This document shows positions 56,301-64,000 of a stretch of DNA of 64,000 nucleotides, piece by piece. The notes below the pieces were generated by a model. That model worked only from the letters and a program-made list of their open reading frames with translations. It did not search any database and was not told where the DNA came from. Source of the stretch: Centroberyx gerrardi. Lineage: Eukaryota; Chordata; Actinopteri; Beryciformes; Berycidae. The stretch lies in assembly GCF_048128805.1 (NCBI RefSeq), contig NC_136000.1:19038946-19102945 (forward strand). Reading direction: 5' to 3'. Within the stretch, counting starts at the first letter, position 1; the number at the start of each line of letters is the position of its first letter. A program made the translations under genes and the position numbers.

Positions 56301-59300
56301 CCAGGTGTCCTGCCAGCTGCCTGTGGACCTGATCCTGCGCTGTATGTTCGACGACTGCCTGCCCTACAACCTGAGAGCCTCCTTCTGCCGCCTCATGCTG
56401 CATATGCATGTGGACCGCGACCCCCAGGAGGCGGTGGTGCCCGTGCGCTACGCCCGCCTCTGGACCGAGATCCCCTCCAAGATCACCATCCACGAGTGAG
56501 CGCCTGTTGTGTGTTTTAGTTATGTGTATTATGGTGTGTGCTTACTTTGTGAGTTAAGCAACCGTTGTGCGTCTCTGCAGGTTCGAGTATGAATCCACAG
56601 ACACCTCAAGAGAGGAGATGAAGAGGAAGTTTGCCCCCACCATGGAGTTTGTGGAGGAATATCTCAAAGATGTGGTCAACCAGCCTTTTCCATTTGGGGA
56701 CAAAGAAAAGAATGAACTCACTCTAGAGGTAAAATAATACCCAATATGGTCAATTTTTCTTGAGTAGAAACACAATTAGGGTGTTTTCATCCTGTGTAGC
56801 TTTTTTTGTGTTTTTCTGTTACAAAGTGGTATGTTTTTTGTAATCATGAATTCCTTGCCTTTACTTATCTCTTCCAGGTTGTGAATCTGTCTCGTAACCT
56901 GGTCTACTTTGGCTTCTATAGCTTCAGTGAGCTGCTGCGTCTCACACGCACTCTGCTGGCCATCCTAGATATTGTCCAGCACCCACTCACCTACATGAAC
57001 AAGCTCAACAAGAGCCCAGAGGCCGGTCAGTGCCACAGTGAACTGCAGAAATATATCAAGGAAACAGACATTTGAGGATTTCTATCTTATTCTGTTAGTT
57101 TCTTTGAGAATTTACTATGTCATGCACATGATCAAACATTCACAGGCTTGAATTGAAAGATGTCAGTTGAGTTAAAAACTAGAGCTCCGACTCTGTGATG
57201 CTAATTAGGTTCACAAAATAAGTTGAATTTCCCCTTTAGGCAACAACGTGCTGCGTACGATCCATGGCGTTGGCGAGATGATGACTCAGATGGTGATGAG
57301 TCGAGGTCTTCCTCACAGCCTCCCTGACACCCCTCCCTCCCTGCGCTACGGGAAAGGCCACTTCATGTCGGACAACGAGGACGTCATGGTGATGGACACC
57401 AAGCTGAAGATCATAGAGATCCTACAGGTGAGCGCTTGGATGTGTTCGCGATTTATGGAATTCAAAATACAGCGATAATTCATTTAATGATTTTCACCTA
57501 TTTTTGAGTGTTTGATTTAATTCTTTTTTACATTTTTTTGTTTGTTTTCCTGTCAGTTCATCCTGAGTGTGAGGCTGGATTACAGGATCACCTACCTGTT
57601 GTCCATCTACAAGAAAGAGTTTGGGGACAAGAACCTAACAACCGACAACTCCGTCTCAATGGCTGAAGTCCCTTCAGTGTCAGGTGAGACTTTCTGTCTT
57701 ATGACACACAGTCAACACCTAATGCATAATCCTGCAAGTTTATTGTTTTGATGTTGTGTTTATTAGGTGTTTGAGTTGAACCGCTGCAGCCAGCCACACT
57801 TTATTGAACTGTTGAGCTTTCTGTCCACTTTAATTTGTCTCCAGCTTCCGAACCAGACATAGATGAGATTGCGACCAAAGCAGAGACCATGTTTGCAGGG
57901 AGGTAGGTGAAGCTGTGATTGTTTACCGACTCCCTGTGCTATAATACAGTCTCAAACATTCAGTCAGAGAAACTTGTGAAACATATATAAGCCTGAGTGT
58001 GCTTGAATGATCAGGTTCCACAATCTTTATGGAGGTTACAGAAACGACCCTACAGTAAATACAAGTGTTGCTGTGCGTGTTTGTGTGCATTTGCGTGCGT
58101 GCGTGCGTGCGTGCATATGTATGGTTTCAGCTCGGAGCTAAGTGCGGTGGAGCTGGACGACGAGGGTGGCCGGACGTTTTTGCGAGTTCTGATCCACCTC
58201 ATCATGCAGGACTACCCCCCGCTGGTGTCCGGCTCGCTCCAGCTCATCTTCAAACACTTCAGCCAGAGAGCCGAGGTCCTGCAGGCTTTCAAACAGGTAA
58301 CGGCGCAGCAGTTGTACATCTAGAGCGCTGAGTGAGCTGACAGAAGGCGGCATTAGTTACTTCCTAAGTTAAGTGATTTTTGTCATGGTTGATGTAATCA
58401 GTCTGGATTAGGAGGGTTCCCCAAAGGCCGAGGCTGCAGCTGTCTCAGTAAGAGCTTTCTCAGCTGGAATGCAGAGCTGCTCCAGCTCTCATTTTAACAG
58501 TGCATTCATTTTCCAAAGTGGTATAGTGAGACCTACTGGCCTATTGGAGTTTTGCTCTCACACATGGTGTCCTCTCAATGTCTGTGTGTCTGTTTCATTT
58601 CTTGTCCTGTGTGTCTGTGTGCGTGTGTGTGTGTGTGTGTTTTCCAGGTCCAGTTGCTAGTGTCAGAGCAGGATGTAGAGAACTACAAGCAGATCAAGGC
58701 TGACCTAGACCAGCTGCGTCTGACTGTTGAGAAGTCGGAACTGTGGGTGGAGAAGAGCGGGGGCTACAGCAGTGAAGACCTGGCTGGCAGACAGGCCAAG
58801 GAACAGAACAATGAGGTGCTATATTGTGTTTTGAGGGTACCCAACATCTAACAGGACACTTCTCAAATTCAAATTTTACTAGGTTGTTTTTCCTCACCAG
58901 GGACTTGCTATGTTTCAGGGGGGAAAACATCCCATTTGTCATCCAGCTACACTGAAAACGGCTTCTTATGATTGTTAGCATTGCTCATCGAAGCCAGTGG
59001 AAACCACTCACCGCAAACTAGTTTGTTAGCTTAGGACTTTGCAAAACAGGACTGATAGGAATAATAATAAGGACCAATACAGAGACTTTTCCCACCACAA
59101 TATGATGAATGCCTGCATATACAAATTGTAAAATGTCAAGATATACCTTAATGGGTGGGCACATGGGCCTCAAAGATGTCATAAACCTATAGCAATTAAA
59201 CATTAAACATATCATTAAATGTAGTGATGGCAACTAAATTAATAATTACATGTAGTGGCTAAAGGCTTGTTTTTTTCTTGATCTATTTGTTTTGACAGGA

Positions 59301-60856
59301 GGTCGTCCTGAGCCCAGTACAGGATGGAGACATTAAACCTCAGATTGACAGCAACAAAGCAAACAACTACAACATTGTCAAAGAGGTGAGCTCCATTCCC
59401 TTATTTCCGTCTTATTCATGTCATATGTGTTCTCGGTCTCTAGTGTATCTATAAAAGCTGTGTACGTGTGTGTGACTGTTCTTTAGATCCTGCTGCGGCT
59501 CAGTAAGCTGTGTTACCCCAGTAAGAAGAGTCGTGTCCAGCAGCAGCGGCTGCTGAAGAACATGGGGGCCCACACTGTGGTGCTGGACCTGCTGCAGATC
59601 CCCTATGAGAAGGTGAGCCAGCTGAATCTTATCTCATCTGATGCTGCTGTGAAATCTTTGTGTAACATGATTTTTGGTTTCGTCTGTTTGTCTTTGTGTC
59701 TGCCTTTCCCTCTACTCATCTTTCCTTTTATTTGTCTTGTATTCTGTCCATCCACAGAGCGATGAGAAGATGAATGAGATCATGACCCTGGCCCATACTT
59801 TTCTGCAGAACTTCTGCAGAGGAAACGCTCAGAACCAAGTTCTGCTACATAAACACCTTAACCTGTTCCTCACCCCAGGGGTACGTTCACCTCTGACCTT
59901 ACTGCCAGGCCTTTTACATTTCTATTTTAGGAGTTTAGCATAAACTCTTACCCAGAACCTCTTAAAACAACTGCATAAGCATCAATAATAAGAAATAACA
60001 GCAGCCAAACAGTAGAAAAAGTAAAAAATGATTTGTTTCCCTAGAAATTTTGTGTGTAGAAAAGTATTAGGTACAGAAGTAAGAGCCAAGTAAGAGTTTT
60101 CTTTCTTTTTATTTTCTCCAAATGACAAATGAGTCAGTACAATTTCTGTATCAGTATTATGTTTGTAGAATATTCTTCTTATACTCCTCTTTTCAAGCAG
60201 TTGCTGGAAGCTGAAACCATGCGCCACATCTTCATGAACAACTACCATCTGTGTAATGAGATCAGCGACCGTGTTGTGCACCATTTTGTCCACTGCATTG
60301 AGACACACGGGAGACACGTCGAGTACCTGAAGTTCCTGCAAACCATCGTGAAAGCCGATGGCAAGTATGTCAAGAAGTGTCAGGACAAAGTCATGACAGA
60401 GGTGAGAATGATTTGCTCGTGTCTTTTTGACTTATGTTTGATATTGCACTGCATGAATATGGGGCATGGTTAAAATAAAGGAAAAAACAAGATGAAGAAA
60501 GACAGTTGTAATCAGTATGAACATAATGGAAGACCTTCCTACCGTGATGCATTACTCTCCTGATGGGAGCTGTCGTCCAGGATGACAAAGACACTAGTTC
60601 TTCCGAAGGTGTGACGATATTATTGCCACGAGTAAGAATTGCAACCACTCATTACACTGATCACCTGAAGAATTAAACATGTGGGGGAGATGCTGAATGG
60701 TGTCTAAATTAATATTTTCTGCCACTATTAATAAAGATGACTCAGAATTGTTAGTCGTGACAAACACTGACTGTGCCCGCCAGGGTGGTAAATGCTCTCT
60801 GTTATTAATTTCATGTCCTGCCACTATGGTATGCAGGACTTCACGTCGTCATGGTG

Positions 60857-60899
<43 letters not shown>

Positions 60900-62380
60900 C
60901 ACATTGTGAACACAGTAACTCAAGAACAATACATGATAGAAACTTCATACTTACACCACAGGTTCCCCCTATAGAGTAGATGATCGGATTAGATTTTGGA
61001 GCACCTTGCTGCATGCATATGTATATTAATGAGGAAAACTTTAATGAGGAAAAAAGCTTCTTGAAGCCACTATTAAGTCACGATGAGAAAGCATTTTGAG
61101 AGCATCTTGCTTCCTTAATGTGATGTATTTCCTGCTGAAACAGGGTATTGGGACATAAAGCAGGCAGGGATTGTGTTAAAGTGTTAAACAATGGATTATC
61201 AGTTAGGGAGAGAAACAATTTTATTTGATGGGAAGGGCAGAGGGGCGGGAAAGTAAAAGTGATATGAAAATACATGTCATTTTTGACATTTTTTTGGCAT
61301 AAATTGTCAAGTAGGTGTATGATATGATAGTTACAAGACAGGTATGTTGACATAGAAATATTTGCTGATTAATGCATTAATTAATTTAAATAATGACGAC
61401 ATTAGCATAGCTGGTTATGTTTAGTATGTCATGGTGATTGTGGCAGGACATCAGGCAGGACAACAGGCTCTTGTTACCATTATTTGACCCAAAATGTTAA
61501 CCCAAATTTCCTTAAGTAACTTTTCCTGGGGTGTCTGTCTGTGTCTCCAGCTGGTGAACGGAGGCGAGGACGTGCTGGTGTTCTACAACGACCGCTCCTC
61601 ATTCCCAGTGCTGGTGCAGATGATGGGTTCGGAGCGCGAGCGGACGGATGAAGGCGGAGCTCTGGCCTACCACAACACCCTGGTGGAGCTGCTGGCCGCC
61701 TGCACCGAGGGCAAGAACGTTTACACCGAGCTGAAGTGTAACTCTCTGCTGCCGCTGGACGACATCGTCAAAGTTGTCACTGATGTTCACTGCATACCAG
61801 AGGTGAAGGGTGGACAACTTTTGTATAAATTATATAGTATTAACTAATAATATCAATATTTTTAGTTTAACAAATAGAGCTGCGGTGTGCCATTGAGCAC
61901 AATTGAACCTGTGTGGTAACCAGTAACTTTTCTTTTGTCTGACACACAGGTGAAAACAGCCTATGTGAACTTTGTGAATCACTGCTATGTGGACACAGAG
62001 GTAGAGATGAAGGAGATCTACACCTCCAACCACATCTGGAAACTCTTTGACAACTTCCTGGTGGACATGTCCAGTGTAAGGCTCCATCAGATTCCAAGTT
62101 TTCTGTGTTTGGTCCATTCACACACTGCATGTGTGGAAGAAACGGTGGAGATGTGATGTGAAGAAGTGTGAGAAGATGTGTTTTCTCTTGAGCTTTCTCT
62201 CTTTTCTTCTCACATCTTCAGGTGTGCAACAGCACCACAGACCGTAACCATGCTGACCTGGCGCTGGAGAAGTATGTGACAGAGACGGTGATGGCCATTG
62301 TCAAGGGCTTCTTCAGCTCACAGTTTTCTGTCAACAACTCCAACCTGCAGGTACTGTTTTGCACATTTAACGAGCAGGTG

Positions 62381-62423
<43 letters not shown>

Positions 62424-63549
62424 GATGGAGGCTCATTCCTGGCACGTCCAAATCCTTTGCCAACTTTTAGCTACTTTAAAGTAATAACATTTGACAGCAC
62501 TCTGCCTCCTCACTGCATCTTCATCTGGGACCTCCTTGTTTCATCACAGACATTTGTACCTGCAGCAGGTGCTTGAGGTGCTTTACGCACGAGTTTGTAC
62601 TAATATTTCCTATCAGAGACAATATTGAAGTGTTCCCATCAGAATTATCTCAGCGATTCTCAACACTTACGCACTTACAAAAAAAACAGTGCTTTGTTCT
62701 CTCTCCCCTTTTCACATTCTGTCATTCCTCTTGCTCCCCCAGACAAACCAGCCTATCTTCATCCAGCTGCTGCAGTCTGCTTTCAGGATCTACAACTGCA
62801 CCATCAGCTCAGCTCAGAAGGCAAATATCGAGAGCTGTATCAAAACACTGGCAGATGTGGGTGAGTGTTGCTACTGTCCAACCTAAGGCTTTGAACAATA
62901 GAGTAGAGATAGAGGCGTTCATCTACATCTGGAGGACATAAGAACACAATTAAAAGCAGATGGCTTGTTCGTGCTGACCGCTGTCAAGCATGTGGGTGAG
63001 TCATAGCCCGTAGAAAAACTAAATTTTTTCCCATTATTTATCCAAATAAGGAATTTACTGAGCATGCATGCTCTTTGTCTGCTACATGCTGCTTCACATT
63101 CATACACACACTGACAGTGGGAGCTAAAGGGGGGGGGGTTAAGTGCAGACAACCGTATTGTTTTCCGTCAGAGCTGAGTGAATACTGAGTGAAAACTTAT
63201 TTGTACGGTTAACCCCTTGTGTTCTTCCCCAGCCAAGGCGCGGGCTATAGCCATTCCTGTGGACCTGGACAGTCAGGTCAACACTTTGTCTCTGAAGGTC
63301 CACAGCAACATGGTGCAGCGGGCGGCCAAGGACTGGAGGATCTCTGCCCGCACGCGGCCCCGCAAGGAGCCGCTGGGTGGCCCCGACTACAAGAACATCA
63401 TCGAGAAGCTGCAGGTGCACAAGAAGTTCTATTTTGAAGTAATATCCTACGTTTATACCCAGTAGGAGATTCAAGGCTGAGGGTTTTTGGGCTTTTTTCG
63501 ATGTTCTTTATTAGTATCGGTCTCTGCAATAAAGCATTTGTTTGTTCAC

Positions 63550-63584
<35 letters not shown>

Positions 63585-63729
63585 AGGGCGTTGTGTCGTG
63601 TCTAGAGGCACAGTTCAGTCCTAAGGTGCAGGCGGAGTTCTCTGTGCTGGTGGATGTTCTGCACAGTCCTGAGCTGCTGTTTCCAGAGGCTGCTCGGTTG
63701 CGCTGTGAGAGCGGAGCCTTCATGTCCAA
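40782..63729 (+). CDS. itpr2: inositol 1,4,5-trisphosphate receptor type 2 (5' 36 coding exons; 3' end beyond window)
   Basis: IP3-gated calcium-release channel of the ER. Exons: 40782-40873, 45408-45478, 45817-45935, 46021-46107, 46747-46905, 47731-47829, 48339-48422, 48619-48765, 50348-50443, 50915-50959, 52465-52616, 53168-53267, 53393-53553, 53643-53784, 54202-54360, 54902-55074, 55460-55579, 55822-56004, 56244-56495, 56581-56728, 56878-57025, 57240-57427, 57557-57683, 57845-57902, 58131-58296, 58648-58815, 59299-59385, 59487-59612, 59758-59880, 60201-60401, 61551-61802, 61950-62075, 62222-62350, 62743-62860, 63233-63414, 63587-63729. That is 4,931 nt, about 1,643 residues of roughly 2,700. 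The IP3-contact residues R504, K508, R511, Y567, R568 and K569 are all present. The loop reads RTTLRQ, not the RTTGRQ of type 1. Details such as [20 protein letters not shown] and MVQRAA with SAR favour type 2 over type 3. Intron 15 has a GC donor. Confidence 0.93.
41188..41345. mobile_element. DNA-transposon (hAT-like) fragment
   Basis: The sequence 'gcggtacccaaagtggggtc' followed by G-rich 'gggggt' phrases (gggggcttcgaggagg, ctagggggtcc, gatagggggg) is typical of the ends of fish hAT-type elements. It is related to the weaker fragment at 2,128. No coding sequence is present. Confidence 0.45.
41440..41570 (+). repeat. AT-rich repeat family, copy in itpr2 intron 1
   Basis: The unit 'atcactataacattccta' followed by 'tctgtggtacttcatagtga' matches the 40,110-40,395 copy. 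Confidence 0.6.
43921..44206 (+). repeat. two-copy tandem repeat, about 143-bp period
   Basis: The phrases 'aggtcaaggacatggagttg', 'aaactacaaatactgcaagt' and 'gaagatgccacaaact' each occur twice in the same order. Copies are about 43,921-44,063 and 44,064-44,206. Confidence 0.85.
45513..45561 (+). repeat. (CA)n microsatellite, itpr2 intron 2
   Basis: About 22 CA units, 35 nt after the exon 2 donor. Confidence 0.92.
46425..46488 (+). mobile_element. fish repeat tail (SINE/MITE-type)
   Basis: The motif gtaagtcgctttggac, then 'aaaagcacctgctaaatgac' and an A/T-rich 'ataatgtaatgtaa' end, is a very common fish repeat terminus. Only the tail region is clear. Confidence 0.6.
46906..47730 (+). other. 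itpr2: itpr2 intron 5, nothing recognised
   Basis: 825 nt with no recognisable repeat or coding feature. The acceptor TGGGTTGAAG has a poor polypyrimidine tract, but exon 6 at 47731 ([17 protein letters not shown]) is unmistakable. Confidence 0.65.
47911..48288. mobile_element. terminal-inverted-repeat element (MITE-like) in itpr2 intron 6
   Basis: The left end tagggctgaaagat and the reverse complement of the right end (tagaactgaacaat) match at 10 of 14 positions. The interior has the typical 'gatatt...attgcgattt...gtgattc' phrases of fish elements that begin 'tagggctg'. It ends 50 nt before exon 7. Confidence 0.55.
48619..54360 (+). CDS. itpr2: itpr2 exons 8-15, IP3-binding core
   Basis: Residues 238 to 571. 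The ligand-pocket residues lie in RTTLRQ (266-271), [10 protein letters not shown] (502-511) and DYRKNQ (566-571). The core joins a beta-trefoil to an alpha-helical armadillo-like fold, and both clamp IP3. All basic contacts known from type 1 are kept. The exon 15 donor is GC (CAG then GCATGT). Confidence 0.93.
49155..49481 (+). mobile_element. 3' end of an L2-type LINE, degenerate
   Basis: A translated '[13 protein letters not shown]' is followed by a stop and, after a frame slip, '[10 protein letters not shown]', the C-terminal reverse-transcriptase-ORF signature of L2-like LINEs. A tail then contains 'gaagcgtctttgagtac', 'gcgctatacaa' and (ATT)n. It is a truncated dead copy. Confidence 0.65.
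49840..49936 (+). mobile_element. LINE-like 3' tail with TTCTGA-type ending
   Basis: 'tgtacttggcaaataa' followed by 'attctcattctgactctgac' resembles the '...ttggcaataaagtgattctgattctga' tails of fish LINEs. No coding part is visible. Confidence 0.4.
50915..50959 (+). CDS. itpr2: itpr2 exon 10, SI-like 45-nt cassette
   Basis: Encodes exactly 15 residues ([15 protein letters not shown], 319-333) with phase 0 on both sides. In ITPR1 the alternatively spliced SI segment is also 15 residues at 318-332 and starts VDPDF, so position, length and first residues agree. Skipping would keep the frame (exon 9 ends GAG, exon 11 starts AGT). It lies in the beta-trefoil of the binding core. Confidence 0.9.
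51343..51408 (+). repeat. (CA)n with CG interruptions
   Basis: CA units with several GCAC steps, in itpr2 intron 10. Confidence 0.9.
51691..51728 (+). repeat. (GGGGA)n tract, quadruplex-prone
   Basis: Six GGGGA-type units on the sense strand of itpr2 intron 10. Confidence 0.88.
52399..52438 (+). repeat. (GT)n upstream of itpr2 exon 11
   Basis: About 18 GT units ending 26 nt before the acceptor at 52464, which otherwise has a weak pyrimidine tract. Confidence 0.92.
53272..53331 (+). repeat. (CA)n directly after itpr2 exon 12 donor
   Basis: Donor GTCAGC at 53268 leads at once into about 29 CA units. The whole intron is only 125 nt, so the repeat is half of it. Confidence 0.93.
53789..53834 (+). 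repeat. (CA)n/(CTCA)n after itpr2 exon 14 donor
   Basis: Mixed CACA and CTCA units begin a few bases past the donor at 53785. Confidence 0.85.
54425..54750 (+). mobile_element. tRNA-derived SINE-like element, itpr2 intron 15
   Basis: A degenerate A-box-like 'gtggcttatgactgg' and B-box-like 'gtagattcccaacc' are followed by the body phrases 'gcagcccttaagcaaagaaa', 'acttaacccccaaactgctc' and 'gagccgctcagtggc', and by 'gataaataacagtt' at the end. These resemble common fish SINE bodies. Confidence 0.55.
54902..63729 (+). CDS. itpr2: itpr2 exons 16-36, helical solenoid
   Basis: Residues 572 to about 1,643: the armadillo-like helical repeats that carry allosteric signals from ligand to channel. 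Family landmarks include [105 protein letters not shown] and [12 protein letters not shown]. The window ends after an exon closing with FMSK at 63729, so later solenoid, transmembrane and pore exons lie outside. Confidence 0.93.
58090..58119 (+). repeat. (TGCG)n just upstream of itpr2 exon 25
   Basis: About six TGCG units, ending about 12 nt before the acceptor at 58130. Confidence 0.85.
58620..58641 (+). repeat. (GT)n abutting itpr2 exon 26 acceptor
   Basis: About ten GT units followed only by TTTCCAG before exon 26 at 58648. Confidence 0.9.
58816..59298 (+). other. itpr2: itpr2 intron 26, nothing recognised
   Basis: 483 nt, AT-rich, with no repeat or coding similarity seen. Confidence 0.55.
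60402..61550 (+). other. itpr2: itpr2 intron 30
   Basis: 1.15 kb with a GT repeat at 60,860-60,897 and a possible dispersed repeat at 60,895-61,010 ('aactcaagaacaatacatga', 'ttccccctatagagta'). Nothing coding was recognised. Confidence 0.6.
60860..60897 (+). repeat. (GT)n microsatellite, itpr2 intron 30
   Basis: About 18 GT units, far from splice sites. Confidence 0.92.
62382..62419 (+). repeat. (GT)n microsatellite, itpr2 intron 33
   Basis: About 18 GT units starting 32 nt after the exon 33 donor. Confidence 0.92.
63554..63582 (+). repeat. (GT)n forming the itpr2 exon 36 acceptor
   Basis: The repeat runs straight into the acceptor: GTGTGTACAG then exon 36 at 63587. No classical pyrimidine tract is present. 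Confidence 0.93.
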
Positions 63730-63852
63730 GTAAGTAGCTGTCCGTAACCTTTACAGAGAATAAAGAACATGTTTCCCTTTTGATTGGATAGGGGCTAAAT
63801 TTTCAACTGATGCAAACATAGTGTTGGTCTGGGTATAGGAAAGACTAGCGGC

Positions 63853-63925
63853 AGGCTGGACTAGTGGTTAGAGAGAGCATCTTTTAACCAGAGGTTCTGG
63901 GTTCAAGCCTGTGTAGGGTTCGACT
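63853..63925 (+). mobile_element. tRNA-like SINE head
   Basis: An A-box-like 'ctagtggttagaga' and a B-box-like 'gggttcaagcct' are spaced as in a tRNA-derived SINE promoter. The cloverleaf cannot be completed, so it is not a tRNA gene. It lies in the last, incomplete intron of itpr2. Confidence 0.5.
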
Positions 63926-64000
63926 AACAAGGGTTTTTGATGGCTCATGCAGATTTTTTTGACCTAAGTTAGCAATAGTCACCAGTAATTTTGTGTTGTT

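Noticed and set aside
40782..63729. Assignment as itpr1 or itpr3 instead of itpr2
   Set aside because: RTTLRQ rules against type 1, and many exon-level details ([29 protein letters not shown]) agree better with type 2 than type 3. A tree with all three paralogues would be decisive.
63853..63925. Possible tRNA gene at the window end
   Set aside because: A- and B-box-like motifs exist, but acceptor and anticodon stems do not pair, so it is better read as a SINE head.

Overview
The window is nuclear DNA of a ray-finned (teleost-type) fish. It holds intron-rich vertebrate genes with GT-AG splicing, many (CA/GT)n microsatellites, and fish-type repeat debris, including the common motif gtaagtcgctttggac near 46,440. 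There are no bacterial, organellar or viral genes. The species cannot be named from the sequence.

Three protein-coding genes fill the window. (1) eea1, plus strand, coding 1279-19252, 29 exons, complete, about 1,392 residues. It encodes early endosome antigen 1: an N-terminal C2H2 zinc finger, a very long coiled coil and a C-terminal FYVE finger. Its 3' UTR runs to about 22.5 kb. (2) plekhg7, minus strand, coding 35849 down to 23173, 15 coding exons, about 721 residues. It is a DH-PH Rho-type exchange factor with a 209-residue N-terminal exon, at least one upstream non-coding exon near 36.7 kb and two short upstream ORFs. (3) itpr2, plus strand, coding from 40782 to the window edge. The first 36 coding exons are present (about 1,643 of roughly 2,700 residues). 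They cover the suppressor domain, the IP3-binding core and much of the helical solenoid; the channel domain lies beyond the window. I built all exon boundaries by hand, and every splice phase closes.

eea1 and plekhg7 are convergent, with 3' ends only about 0.5 kb apart, as I recall for human 12q22. plekhg7 and itpr2 are divergent across about 4 kb of low-complexity DNA with an inverted repeat family. Human ITPR2 is on 12p, so this adjacency is a fish-side arrangement or a lineage rearrangement. The products share no single pathway: EEA1 tethers early endosomes through Rab5 and PI3P, PLEKHG7 is a predicted Rho GEF, and IP3R2 is an ER calcium-release channel.

The most interesting signals are an in-frame 15-nt candidate microexon in eea1, a 45-nt SI-like cassette exon in itpr2 at the position of the ITPR1 SI segment, three GC-AG introns (one per gene), and dinucleotide repeats placed directly against many splice sites. 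Others are G-quadruplex-prone tracts in introns and the eea1 3' UTR, two uORFs on plekhg7, and two terminal-inverted-repeat elements each ending 50-60 nt upstream of an exon. I found no wholly new gene system.
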